Below are positions 8,593 to 17,439 of a stretch of DNA of 64,000 nt, in pieces (within the stretch, counting starts at the first letter, position 1; each line of letters starts with the position of its first letter). The translations under genes were made by a program, and so were the position numbers. The DNA comes from Alteromonas sp. ASW11-130 (GTDB taxonomy: Bacteria; Pseudomonadota; Gammaproteobacteria; Enterobacterales; Alteromonadaceae): positions 1 through 64,000 of the forward strand of contig NZ_JAPFRE010000005.1 of assembly GCF_026183735.1 (NCBI RefSeq). The letters are read 5' to 3'. The notes under the pieces were generated by a model that ran no database searches, had not been told where the DNA came from, and saw only the letters and a list, made by a program, of their open reading frames with translations.

Positions 8593-10171
8593 GCTCCTCC
8601 TCCGTTATCAGCGGTTGCGCAAAGCGTAAAAAGTCGTCGGGACAAGTCTCTTTCACTTCTTTGGCTTGGTACATAGCCTGGTCTGCCAAATGCAATAAAG
8701 CTTGCAGGTCACTTGAATCTGTGGGGAACGACGCGGCCCCCGCACTGGCACCAATAGTTACATTTTTATCAAACTTACGTAGATAATATGGCTTTGAAAT
8801 TAAGCGAACTAACCGCTCGACCACTTGTGTTGTGAGTGTCTGATTTGCATTATTTAGAATTAAAACAAATTCATCTCCTCCCCAGCGACCTGCTAGATCG
8901 GTAGGGCGAATCGCTTTTTTGATCTTATCTGCCACAAAAATCAAGATTTCATCACCGGATTTATGGCCATAAATATCATTGACCTGTTTAAACCAGTTCA
9001 AATCCATCAGCACAAGTGTAAAAGGCTTTTCCTCTTTAATCAGTTGGTGCAAGTGCTTTTCTAACCCTTGCCTGTTATTGAGCTTCGTCAGCTTATCAAA
9101 ATCCGCCTGATAGGCTAGCACGTCGAGTTCACGCTTCCGCTTTGAGATATCGTGAAGCGTTATTTGGTAATATTCGCGCAAGTCTTCACTGATGATAGAC
9201 GTGACAATGACTTGTACCCACATCGATTCAGAAGCATCAGTAGTCCGTAAACGAAATTCACCGGTAGCAATCTCATCATTAGCGAATGCTCTTTCTACTG
9301 ACTCCGACAGTGCTTCGGGTTCCACGAACAACTCTTCCAACAATGGCCCAAAACTCTTGCGAAAAGATAGCCCTAACTTAGATAGGGTTTGGTCAAATGC
9401 ACTATTATAAAGTAAAATATTTCCGCGCGGTTCAATAAGAATGATGGGAGAAATAGACTTTTCAAATAGCATTCGAAACCGTTTTTCCAGTACTTCTATT
9501 TCCTCGCGTAACTTACGTTCCTGGGAGAACTGACTTTCTGTTTTATCCAATAATTTATTCACATCGCGTACTAAAATACCTAATTCACTATTACCGTGAA
9601 AATCGGGTACGCTTAAGCGGCTTCTCCCTCCCGGGTTTGTTTTGTGTAAGGCACGTGCAATGGAAATCATGGGGCGGGTAATCAAATAAAATGCAACAAA
9701 AATCGCTACAACCGTAACAACCACTGCTTGCATTATCATTGCTTTAGAGTTTTCGCTAGCCAGCTGCTGCGCCCGCGTTTCTATATAGTCAATATTAGGC
9801 GCAATCTGTAATTGGCCTATCGCTCGATCTGGCTCAAATAATGAAACAATAGGAAAGGTGACTGCATCGAGTAGTGGTTTATCGTTAGCTTTTACCGAGT
9901 TACCTTCAAAAGACATCACTACATTATCGACCACTTCATTGGTGGTCAAGCCGTCCACCACCTCTTGTGCGAGGTCCTGTTCAGCTAAATACGCGGCGGT
10001 CGCGGCGGTCGCTTCCACAGTTTTAAACAGACTTTCGATACTCTGTGTTGCTATATCGACTTCCTGATTAAAAGTGAGACGATAGAAAAGCTGGGTCGAT
10101 AAAAACCCTATCGCCACCGATGCAAATCCGATCACAACAGCTAACCTAACGAGAAGTCCACTCTTATTCAT
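8585..10171 (-). CDS. HAMP-PAS-GGDEF diguanylate cyclase
   Basis: Inner-membrane enzyme predicted to make c-di-GMP from two GTP. Membrane helices at 8-29 and about 147-164 enclose a periplasmic sensor of about 115 residues. A HAMP domain follows (about 165-210, with the PGGR and ELGIL landmarks), then a short coiled coil, a PAS domain (about 231-345) and a GGDEF domain. The active site GGDEF is intact at 431-435. The allosteric inhibition site RPTD (422-425) is present in the RxxDxxxRxGGDEF arrangement, so product feedback is expected. It overlaps the upstream periplasmic-protein gene and the downstream phosphodiesterase by 8 bases each, indicating translational coupling. The topology suits sensing of the co-encoded periplasmic protein. 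Confidence 0.93.
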   Translation of the reverse strand: MNKSGLLVRLAVVIGFASVAIGFLSTQLFYRLTFNQEVDIATQSIESLFKTVEATAATAAYLAEQDLAQEVVDGLTTNEVVDNVVMSFEGNSVKANDKPLLDAVTFPIVSLFEPDRAIGQLQIAPNIDYIETRAQQLASENSKAMIMQAVVVTVVAIFVAFYLITRPMISIARALHKTNPGGRSRLSVPDFHGNSELGILVRDVNKLLDKTESQFSQERKLREEIEVLEKRFRMLFEKSISPIILIEPRGNILLYNSAFDQTLSKLGLSFRKSFGPLLEELFVEPEALSESVERAFANDEIATGEFRLRTTDASESMWVQVIVTSIISEDLREYYQITLHDISKRKRELDVLAYQADFDKLTKLNNRQGLEKHLHQLIKEEKPFTLVLMDLNWFKQVNDIYGHKSGDEILIFVADKIKKAIRPTDLAGRWGGDEFVLILNNANQTLTTQVVERLVRLISKPYYLRKFDKNVTIGASAGAASFPTDSSDLQALLHLADQAMYQAKEVKETCPDDFLRFAQPLITEEEHV

Positions 10172-10601
10172 CGAACCGATAAACCACTTTGACGTTATCT
10201 GTTAAATTGGATTCGTGGATATACGCGATCGCTCCATTTGAAGACGCTACGTATGCTAACGCGGCGCCCTGATCCTGCTGAGCTATGGGAGGTCTGGCCC
10301 GCCCAGAAAACTTCACCCGCGACCAATACGCATTTACCCGACTAAGCGGCATACCAACCAATGCTTCATAGAACTGTTTTTTGGTGGCCTCTTCGCTTTC
10401 AATATCTAAAGGCTGTGCTTTGTTTCCATCAGGAAACGCCACGTATTTTCCCATATACAAGTCTATAAGCTGGGATCGGCTAAGCATTGTCGTTGGATTA
10501 TCTTTATGCACGACCACAACTAAATTCGAGCTGTTTGCCACGCTGGATACGCTGATACTTCCAACCAGTATCATGGTTCTTAAAAGTGATATTCCTACCA
10601 T
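10164..10601 (-). CDS. Small PstS-like periplasmic binding-fold protein
   Basis: Short secreted protein (145 residues) related to phosphate-type substrate-binding proteins (PBP-like superfamily). It has a signal peptide of about 22 residues. The body has the order typical of this group: VVVVHKDNPTTMLSRSQLIDLYMGK, a VAFPDG turn, QFYEALVG, an ALAYVASSNGAIAYI strand-turn and a terminal VVYRF strand. It is too short for a two-lobed transporter binding protein and no ABC permease is nearby. It lies between an outer-membrane barrel gene (1-base stop/start contact) and a diguanylate cyclase gene (8-base overlap). It therefore probably acts as a periplasmic sensor partner rather than in uptake. The ligand, phosphate or otherwise, is not shown by the sequence. 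Confidence 0.8.
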   Translation of the reverse strand: MVGISLLRTMILVGSISVSSVANSSNLVVVVHKDNPTTMLSRSQLIDLYMGKYVAFPDGNKAQPLDIESEEATKKQFYEALVGMPLSRVNAYWSRVKFSGRARPPIAQQDQGAALAYVASSNGAIAYIHESNLTDNVKVVYRFDE

Positions 10602-11866
10602 TAGAAAGTGATACTCACATTTGAAAAGAACGTATTGACATGTCCTTGCGGAGCCAGAGAGTGATTACTGACAACGGGGGAATGCCTTAAGGCACTCCCC
10701 CCATCGACTATTTTAGTATGATCCCATTGGGTTTTTAATGATATATTTTCAGCAAAGTCCCAGCGCCAACCCAGACTGAAGGTGGTCTGGTTAACACTAT
10801 AGAAATTAAGGAAAAAACGTGAAGTGAGCAACGCTTCAGTCGCCCCGGGAATTTGAAAAAGAGCAGCTTCGTTAATATCGCCAACGGAGAACTTTTCTGC
10901 ACGGCTTGATGCTACTGTAGCAAACCAGTTATGTTCGCCTGCATGATATATCGCGCTCACATAGCCACTTTTAATATTGTTTACGATCAAACTTTCAGAA
11001 TCCGTGTACGCTAACTCTGATATTACCGTCATGGCATCCAAACGATATTGACCGCTTAAAGAAGTATATTGCCCTGCCCGATTATTGATATCCAGATTAT
11101 TAGCAACCGTAGATATCGAAGGCCACAAAGTCGAAAGCATGGGTACATGCTTATTTAACAGGGATAGACCTGTTACCCAAGGGGTGACAAAAGTTGAATC
11201 AAATTTTACCCGAGTATGATTGAACGCAATATCCCAATTCATGGTTTGTGCGTCTAACGCCAAACCGACGATATTGTCTAAATTGAGAGAGACAACATCA
11301 TCCGCATCGTATGCCGACACATCATATTCACTTTCTCCAAAGAATAGCTTGCCTGATAGTGTCATTGAGCCCCACCGTCTACTATGGGTGATATCGCCCC
11401 CATCTAAAAAACGGTGAGGAATGACCCCGTAGATTTCGCTAGGTACGTGGGCCCAAGGTAAGGCAAAATCTATATCACGGTATTCAGTCAGCAAGAACAG
11501 GTCGAAAGCCGTCCGCCCGACTCGAAACGCCCATTCAGCGTTAGGAGAGTAACGCACAAAGGCTAAGTTAACTAAGTCGCCTACAGTGGGATCGTTCTGG
11601 TCTCGATAAATTACTTGAACCACTGCATCCAGGGTTGGAGAAGCAATAACATCTAACTGTGCGCCAATTTTACTGGTTTGTTGAAAATTAATTTCGTCTG
11701 ATGTTACAACATCAGGTTTGGAAAAATCGCTGCGATAACCGAACTGATCTGAATCGTTAAGGACCAAACCAAGTGAGCCAAAGCCAGAAAAGTTTACTGA
11801 TGGCTTTGCGTCACTGGCCAGCGAGATGCACACAAATAGAAAACAAAAAACTTTATAAATACGCAT
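10601..11866 (-). CDS. Outer-membrane beta-barrel (porin-like), first gene of c-di-GMP operon
   Basis: Secreted protein of 421 residues with a 20-residue signal peptide (cleavage after SDA) and many alternating amphipathic strands ending in FSNVSITF, a terminal aromatic typical of outer-membrane barrels. Early motifs such as VNFSGFGSLG, QTSKIGAQLDV and WAFRVGRTAFDLFLLTEY resemble porin-like proteins often found beside PBP-like proteins and sensor enzymes. It heads the operon barrel - periplasmic protein - GGDEF - EAL, and its stop touches the next start. Its substrate is unknown. The operon suggests a signal path from the outer membrane through the periplasm to c-di-GMP, but this is inference. 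Confidence 0.8.
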   Translation of the reverse strand: MRIYKVFCFLFVCISLASDAKPSVNFSGFGSLGLVLNDSDQFGYRSDFSKPDVVTSDEINFQQTSKIGAQLDVIASPTLDAVVQVIYRDQNDPTVGDLVNLAFVRYSPNAEWAFRVGRTAFDLFLLTEYRDIDFALPWAHVPSEIYGVIPHRFLDGGDITHSRRWGSMTLSGKLFFGESEYDVSAYDADDVVSLNLDNIVGLALDAQTMNWDIAFNHTRVKFDSTFVTPWVTGLSLLNKHVPMLSTLWPSISTVANNLDINNRAGQYTSLSGQYRLDAMTVISELAYTDSESLIVNNIKSGYVSAIYHAGEHNWFATVASSRAEKFSVGDINEAALFQIPGATEALLTSRFFLNFYSVNQTTFSLGWRWDFAENISLKTQWDHTKIVDGGSALRHSPVVSNHSLAPQGHVNTFFSNVSITF

Positions 11867-12206
11867 TATTATTAGTGATTTACCTAGTAACTATTGTGTG
11901 AAAACAATAAGTAATACGCCCGAATCGGCCCTTTTACATCTCAAGGTATCATATTTGGATCAACACTCAAGTCTATTTTTTCACACGAAGGTATGCGTTC
12001 TAGATCAAAGGAGGAAATAGTTATAGAAATCGGGGTAAATCTCTTTGCGAAATGCATTCTTTGTTCTATTTATTCGTGAATGGTGCACCTTTTATCTGTA
12101 GGCGGTATTAACTAATCATTAAAAAAAAGTCTTTAGCCTTTCAGTCGGTGTACAAGTGTACGCTGAAAAGATAATATTGCTAAAAATATGACTGGAGGAC
12201 ATTTTT
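11867..12206. promoter_or_regulatory. Divergent intergenic region with inverted repeat
   Basis: This 340-base spacer must hold the promoters of the c-di-GMP operon (leftward) and the hemolysin III gene (rightward). Close to the leftward start is TATTGT-N6-ACAATA (11892-11909), a perfect 6-bp inverted repeat that could be an operator. AT-rich segments around 12110-12130 could serve the rightward promoter. No PhoB box or known regulator site was recognised. Confidence 0.4.
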
Positions 12207-12842
12207 GTGAGTAGCATTCAAGTACAAGCTTATTCAGTTGTGGAAGAGCGGTTAAATAGTTTTACCCATGGTGTGGGTTTTATTGCTGCAATAGTAGGCT
12301 TAGTATTTATGATGTTTCGCGCTGAGCATCCACTTGCTATTACTGCAGCCGCCATTTATGGTGCCACCCTCATTCTAATGTTCTTAAGCTCGACGCTTTA
12401 CCATGGAATTTCTCATCACAGAACCAAAGGTTGGCTGAAATTATTCGATCATAGCGCTATCTATCTTTTGATCGCTGGCACTTACACACCTTTGTTACTA
12501 GTTGCTATTGGAGGCTGGCTAGGTATTACTATGACCGCAGTGGTATGGACCCTAGCGATGGGCGGCATTGCATTTAAACTGATAGCACAACATCGTTTTC
12601 CAAAAGTTTCTCTTATGACTTACCTGCTGATGGGGTGGATAGCGTTAGGTCTAATCTATCCGTTATACATGGCCTTACCTGGTGCGGGTTTATGGCTAAT
12701 TGTGGCCGGTGGGTTATGTTATAGCTTCGGTGTATTATTTTACGTCGCCAAAAAAACTAAATATACCCATGCAATTTGGCACCTTTTTGTACTTGGAGGT
12801 TGCAGTTGTCACTATTTTTCTATTTACTTTTACGTAGTTTAA
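12207..12842 (+). CDS. Hemolysin III / PAQR-family membrane protein
   Basis: Seven-helix inner-membrane protein of the HlyIII (YqfA/PAQR-like) family; the family is named for haemolysis but its bacterial function is unsettled. Family landmarks are ERLNSFTHGVGF near the N-terminus, SSTLYHG, the FDHSAIYLLIAGTYTP block and a terminal HAIWHLFVLGG-CH segment. These carry the conserved Ser, Asp and His residues thought to bind metal. The start is GTG at 12207, chosen for the strong Shine-Dalgarno GGAGGA (12194-12199). The ATG at 12188 is out of frame. A phosphatase-like gene follows after 18 bases and is probably cotranscribed. Confidence 0.92.
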   Translation: MSSIQVQAYSVVEERLNSFTHGVGFIAAIVGLVFMMFRAEHPLAITAAAIYGATLILMFLSSTLYHGISHHRTKGWLKLFDHSAIYLLIAGTYTPLLLVAIGGWLGITMTAVVWTLAMGGIAFKLIAQHRFPKVSLMTYLLMGWIALGLIYPLYMALPGAGLWLIVAGGLCYSFGVLFYVAKKTKYTHAIWHLFVLGGCSCHYFSIYFYVV

Positions 12843-12860
12843 TTTTGCCTAGCAGGATAT

Positions 12861-13376
12861 ATGTCTGAAGCGAATGATGGTGTCCAAACCTCCTTTCAAA
12901 ATTCGGTAGTTTCTATTTTAAATGGTAAAGTTTGTTTAGGCCCCTTGCCCGCTTTAAATGAACTGTCTTTATTAGCTTCCCACGGCATTACTCATTTGGT
13001 TACCTTGCAAACTCAACAAGAAATGGAACCGACATTAAAGTCGGCTATGCAACACGCGGAGCTGAAATGGTTATGGATGCCTTTTCACGTTCGTACACCA
13101 CTAGTTGAAGCAGAACAGGCATATTTACAACAATACCTTATATCATTTAAAAAAGTGCTCAATCAGGCGGGCGCCCTTTATTTACATTGCGATAGTGAGT
13201 GCAAACGATCATTGTTGTTTGTGCTGGCATTTAGTCACTATTTAGGTTTATCAGCAGGGGATGGATATCGTCTAATACACCAGCTCGACAACCTGCGTTG
13301 TCGCCACCTTTCCCCTTCAGAACGATATTGGGCGCAGCAATTAGGCGAATCTGTCAAATTATCACGTCAACTTTGA
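12861..13376 (+). CDS. Dual-specificity-phosphatase-like protein (CX5R)
   Basis: Cytoplasmic protein of 171 residues resembling the tyrosine/dual-specificity phosphatase fold. It has an early LGPLPAL strand, SHGITHLVTLQTQQE (the usual place of the core beta strand after a helix), a WMPFHVRTP segment where the general acid loop would be, and the signature HCDSECKRS, which fits HC-X5-R-S. The usual glycine in the P-loop is absent (SEC instead of a Gly-containing loop), so activity is uncertain. It follows the hemolysin III gene by 18 bases and overlaps a small open frame by four bases. The substrate is unknown. Confidence 0.65.
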   Translation: MSEANDGVQTSFQNSVVSILNGKVCLGPLPALNELSLLASHGITHLVTLQTQQEMEPTLKSAMQHAELKWLWMPFHVRTPLVEAEQAYLQQYLISFKKVLNQAGALYLHCDSECKRSLLFVLAFSHYLGLSAGDGYRLIHQLDNLRCRHLSPSERYWAQQLGESVKLSRQL

Positions 13377-13540
13377 ATATCTTTCCTATTGATTGCAATC
13401 TGCAACACTGTGTATTCACCGCTGAGAGAAATTATTCGGTTCATCAGAACAACATTACGCACGTCGAGCGTGACCTAATTGAACATTTAATTGAACCCTT
13501 AATGGAACAGCATAAGCGCAGTTTAAATCCGACAGAATAG
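13373..13540 (+). CDS. Possible small protein, translationally coupled
   Basis: A 55-codon open frame starting with TTG at 13373. The start overlaps the TGA stop of the phosphatase-like gene as TTGA, an arrangement typical of coupled translation. The product is hydrophilic with a C-terminal amphipathic helix (VERDLIEHLIEPLMEQHKRS). No family was recognised, and there is no separate ribosome binding site except that of coupling. It may be a chance frame. Confidence 0.3.
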   Translation: MNIFPIDCNLQHCVFTAERNYSVHQNNITHVERDLIEHLIEPLMEQHKRSLNPTE

Positions 13541-13742
13541 TTCTTCCTTTATCTGAACTCACGTAATCGCACAGGGCAAGTGCGTCTTCTTTTGCAATAG
13601 AAAGCACAATACTTATCTCTCACTTTTTTATCTTATGCTACTTCAGGTGGTATGGCACTAATGTTGCCTTAAATTTGACTAAGATGTTAATTAAGCAAAC
13701 CGACAACCAATTTTGCTTTTACATTATCCTAGGTAACCCGAT

Positions 13743-15848
13743 TTGAAAATAAATAGAGTTATGACGTTTCAGCAGCGTTTCGCCGAAATTATGCTATTGG
13801 TGATCTGGTTGAGTATACATGGCTGCACTAAAGTGGAATCGGATAAGCCACCCGCCACTTTGCCTATTGCCGGTCAACCTGGTGCCGCGGCTTTAACCAA
13901 AATTGAAGAACAAAACCTTGTTTCGGTAGAGGAAATTACAGCTCTGGTAGAGCGGATGGCCGCTACGAAAAAGTATCGCCAGCAGCTAAAGCCGTTACCA
14001 GAAAGTGCGTATCAGCCTGCGGCCGAATTGCTTAATGAGTTGCGCCAGCGCACGGCGTTAAGTTATTCTGTTGAAACACTAATCGCCCGTTCGCCTGAGA
14101 AAACCAAAGGTTATGTAAAGGCAGGATTAGTCTTATTCCCGGTGGAGCGATACGCGTTATACCGACACTTAAAAACGCTTGCTGACATTAATTTAAGTTC
14201 TCTGGATAGTTGGGCCAGTCAAACGGATTTATACATACCTCAAGCAACCACTGCCCCTTCGGCCAGTCATCCCGAGAAAGACATCGCAGTCGTTCCGTTA
14301 ATTGAGTCGGCCAATATTACCGTATTTAATCAGAATGAGAACGTCAAGGCAGCTGTGGAATATCGTGAAACAAAGGATGACCCGTGTTGGCACTCCGCTC
14401 GCCACCTAAGCTGGGAGCCTGTTCAGGGGGTGCTCACCGGGCCCATTGTGTTTCTAAACGCCAATACAGCTTATGATCTAAAAATTACCTTAACGGATGC
14501 GAATCAAGCCACCCAGGTCATAGAAAGTCGTTTTACTACTCGTCCCGATAAGCCTCCTATTGATCCGAATAAAATTTATCAGCTAAGTGAGATCTACGCA
14601 GGGGGTACCTTAAATCTAGAAGAGCTAAATATTGAAGGAAATGAAGATGGCTGGGCTAAGATTGTAGGCGACCCAACTATTGTCATCGAAGCTGAGGAAG
14701 GCAGCAAAAATGCAATTTATATTGGCGACAACAGTTATGTGTATTTTGAAAATATCACTGTGCGGGGGGGGCGTACGCACGCTATTTACGCCGAACATGC
14801 CCATCACATCTGGATCAATCAATGTGATATCGCCAAATGGGGCAGACACCCCAATATTATCAAGAATGGAAAGGCTTACGAATTGCCCGATGCTCAGCCT
14901 ATCAATTATGATTCGGCCCTGTACTTTAAACGTTCAGGGGTGATTACTATAGAAAACTGCCACGTCCACGATCCGAACCCTTTCGCCAACGACTGGTCTG
15001 ATGGTCACCCAAACGGCGCTAACGCGTTTTTGGCTTATGCTAACCATCCTGATCCCGCTTTCAAAGGTCAAATCATATTACGCAACAATGTATTTACCGG
15101 CACTGCAGAACATCGTTTCAATGATGTCATTGAAGGCCGTAAAAATGCCGAATCATTGGGGGGCTTTGTTAGAGATTCCGCCATATATAACAACACCCTC
15201 GCCTATGCTAACGATGACGCGATTGAGATTGATGGGGGTCAACATAATGTTCTGGTGTATAACAATGATATTTCTCATACGTATTCGGGCATCAGTGCAG
15301 CTCCAGCCCGGATAGGACCCAGCTTTATATTTAATAATTACATTCATGATTTAGGCGATCAGCGAGGTAAACAGTGGGCAGCCATCAAGGTTGGGGGCCT
15401 TATCACCAAACCGCTAGGGCAGGTAAACCTCTTTCACAACCTTATTACCATTGCGCGTAACGGTATTACTGCTTCGCGCTTTCAGGAGGACGATACTTTT
15501 TGGATACATTCACAAAATAACGTCATTGTGACTGAAAAAAATGCTAATAAAGTGGGTTTTAATGTATACGACCCTAAACAGTTCTCAGGTAATCAGTATA
15601 TAAACGACTACCTGTATAATCTAAAAATGGGTGGGCCAAAAGTGGAAGGAGATATTACCCTGCCTTATCGTTTTGGGAACAAGCTCAATCAGAATGACGC
15701 TATGCAAATATTTGAGAGCAAAAACGCATCTGTCACATTGCCTAAATGTAATAAGTACGAAGTAGATAATTTTACCCAGCTTAGCGATGACAAGGCAGAA
15801 TTTGTGTATGGCATAATCCCAGTTACCGATAATACCCGCTCGCAATAA
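13743..15848 (+). CDS. Secreted right-handed beta-helix protein (polysaccharide lyase/epimerase-like)
   Basis: Large exported protein (701 residues) with a hydrophobic N-terminus followed by Cys28 (LSIHGC), so it may be a lipoprotein, though the lipobox is imperfect. After a helical region, residues about 185-275 look like a fibronectin-III/Ig-type domain. Residues about 285-650 show repeated short turns (NSYVYFENITV, HHIWINQCDI, VITIENCHV, QIILRNNVF, NVLVYNNDI) of a parallel beta-helix like those of PL6 lyases and mannuronan epimerases. Catalytic residues were not assigned. The start is TTG at 13743; ATG at 13761 is the alternative. It adjoins the exopolysaccharide genes and may trim or modify that polymer. 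A run of eight G at 14764-14771 lies in the helix region. Confidence 0.78.
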   Translation: MKINRVMTFQQRFAEIMLLVIWLSIHGCTKVESDKPPATLPIAGQPGAAALTKIEEQNLVSVEEITALVERMAATKKYRQQLKPLPESAYQPAAELLNELRQRTALSYSVETLIARSPEKTKGYVKAGLVLFPVERYALYRHLKTLADINLSSLDSWASQTDLYIPQATTAPSASHPEKDIAVVPLIESANITVFNQNENVKAAVEYRETKDDPCWHSARHLSWEPVQGVLTGPIVFLNANTAYDLKITLTDANQATQVIESRFTTRPDKPPIDPNKIYQLSEIYAGGTLNLEELNIEGNEDGWAKIVGDPTIVIEAEEGSKNAIYIGDNSYVYFENITVRGGRTHAIYAEHAHHIWINQCDIAKWGRHPNIIKNGKAYELPDAQPINYDSALYFKRSGVITIENCHVHDPNPFANDWSDGHPNGANAFLAYANHPDPAFKGQIILRNNVFTGTAEHRFNDVIEGRKNAESLGGFVRDSAIYNNTLAYANDDAIEIDGGQHNVLVYNNDISHTYSGISAAPARIGPSFIFNNYIHDLGDQRGKQWAAIKVGGLITKPLGQVNLFHNLITIARNGITASRFQEDDTFWIHSQNNVIVTEKNANKVGFNVYDPKQFSGNQYINDYLYNLKMGGPKVEGDITLPYRFGNKLNQNDAMQIFESKNASVTLPKCNKYEVDNFTQLSDDKAEFVYGIIPVTDNTRSQ

Positions 15849-15899
15849 TGTAAGGCAGTATAATTAAACCCTTATCGATAGTAATCGTAATCATTCTAT

Positions 15900-15918
15900 G
15901 GCAGGCTTTTTGCCTGCC
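15900..15918. other. GC-rich hairpin between beta-helix and flippase genes
   Basis: GGCAGGC and GCCTGCC form a perfect 7-bp stem around a T5 loop. No T-run follows on the plus strand, so it is a weak terminator candidate. It may attenuate or stabilise the transcript entering the flippase gene 37 bases downstream. Confidence 0.4.
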
Positions 15919-15954
15919 CTCGCTTATTGAAGTCTACAAGGAACGTCCGTTTTA

Positions 15955-17439
15955 ATGTCCTTAAAAGCAAAATCTGTCACTGGAGCCTTTTTTAATCTAT
16001 CGGCCAATGGCTTTGCACAGCTCATAAATTTTGCGGTTTATGCCATTATGGCAAGGTTGCTTGGTGTGGAAGAATTCGGCCTTGTGGCTATTTGTCTAAT
16101 GGTAGTCGACTTTTGTAATCTGTTTGTTACCGTCGGTATCAGCCAGAACCTTATTCAGCGGGATAAATGGGACGATGACTTTGCCAGCTTATCTTTCTGG
16201 ATACTAATAGGTGTATCAGCCGCAATAGCCGTTTTAATATTTTTACTCGCGGTCCCTATTGCTTATTACAGTTACTCTGAATTAGCCGCACAACTTATCG
16301 CAGCACTGGCTATCATCCCGGTATCTAACGGTTTCCGCTTAGTTCACAAAGCTAAATTAGAGCGGGAATTTGAGAACAAAAAACTGGCGGCCTATGACAT
16401 GGCCGGTGTCTTGGTAGGTGGTGTTGTTTCAATTGTTACCGCTTTGGTGGGCTTTGGAGCCTGGGCCATTATATTTGGTAAAGTCATACAAAGCGTGGTT
16501 TCAACCGCTCTAACTTGTTACAAATCGTCCTTTTCGCCAAGCAAAGTGCACGATAAACGCCACTTGCCGGAAATCATCCGGTTTGCTAAACCGCTTATCG
16601 CCATGTCGTTCGTTAATTTTTTCTCCACTCGCACCTCAAATATCATCATTGCTTCCTTTTTAGGGGCTGCGACCTTTGCTTACGCATCTGTCGCTAAACA
16701 AGGTTTTTCGGTTATCAACAACTTAACCTTTCAGCCGTTAAATCGCATTGCGCTGGCCAGTCTTGCTCGTGTACAAGAAAATCGACTCCATCTGGCCTTT
16801 AAGCGCATTGTCAGCTTGACTGCTTTATTTGTAGTACCGGTTTATTTTGGTATCGGTGCGGTAGCACACCCGTTTATTGACATTGTGTTTGGTGACAAAT
16901 GGGTGCAAAGTGCTTATCTACTCTCCATACTTGCCCTCATCGCACCGACACAGGTTATGGCATACTATCTACCCAATCTGCTCATTTCCCGCGGATACCC
17001 ACAACAGGCGTTTACGCTAAATCTCATTAATCTGGTGGTTAATCTGATAGTGCCGCTGATAATGGTTCCATGGGGGCTGGTTGCGGTCATTATTGGTTGG
17101 GTTATCGCCAATTATATTACTGTAGTGCTAAAATTCGCGGTGGTAAAAAAGCATATGGGGATCGGTATTATGTCAGGCTTAAAGCCGACGTGGCCATTCT
17201 CATTAGTCGGCTTAATAATGTTTGCAAGCGTACTTTCCGTGGAGCGCTTCCGCCTGCTGGGATTAGAGAATGTCTTTATTGAGCTGGCCGCCTTAGTCGC
17301 CATCGGTGCAGGGATTTACTCAGGCTTGTTATTGCTGTTTTATAGGAAGCCGACTCTTTCTGCATTAAGCGAACTTAAAGGGGCGCAACTTAAAAGTGCG
17401 AAAGTCCCATCCCCTCCCGAAGCCCCTTCACAGCCATAA
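15955..17439 (+). CDS. Polysaccharide flippase (Wzx/WzxC-type)
   Basis: Inner-membrane transporter of the MOP/PST superfamily that would flip undecaprenyl-linked repeat units to the periplasm. The protein has 494 residues and about 12-14 hydrophobic helices. It begins with the family pattern SLKAKSVTGAFFNL, then an ARLLGVEEFGLVAI segment and a charged ERE(F)xxKK loop near 135-145. The gene is rightward, whereas most of the cluster is leftward. Its 3' end overlaps the pyruvyl transferase gene tail-to-tail by 12 bases. It supplies the export step for the Wzy-type pathway encoded downstream. Confidence 0.92.
   Translation: MSLKAKSVTGAFFNLSANGFAQLINFAVYAIMARLLGVEEFGLVAICLMVVDFCNLFVTVGISQNLIQRDKWDDDFASLSFWILIGVSAAIAVLIFLLAVPIAYYSYSELAAQLIAALAIIPVSNGFRLVHKAKLEREFENKKLAAYDMAGVLVGGVVSIVTALVGFGAWAIIFGKVIQSVVSTALTCYKSSFSPSKVHDKRHLPEIIRFAKPLIAMSFVNFFSTRTSNIIIASFLGAATFAYASVAKQGFSVINNLTFQPLNRIALASLARVQENRLHLAFKRIVSLTALFVVPVYFGIGAVAHPFIDIVFGDKWVQSAYLLSILALIAPTQVMAYYLPNLLISRGYPQQAFTLNLINLVVNLIVPLIMVPWGLVAVIIGWVIANYITVVLKFAVVKKHMGIGIMSGLKPTWPFSLVGLIMFASVLSVERFRLLGLENVFIELAALVAIGAGIYSGLLLLFYRKPTLSALSELKGAQLKSAKVPSPPEAPSQP

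Noticed and set aside
13565-13640. CGCACAGGGCAA-like sequence resembling the start of a GEMM-I c-di-GMP riboswitch
   Set aside because: The downstream conserved GACGCAAAGCC segment and the second stem are missing, so only about 12 bases match by chance.
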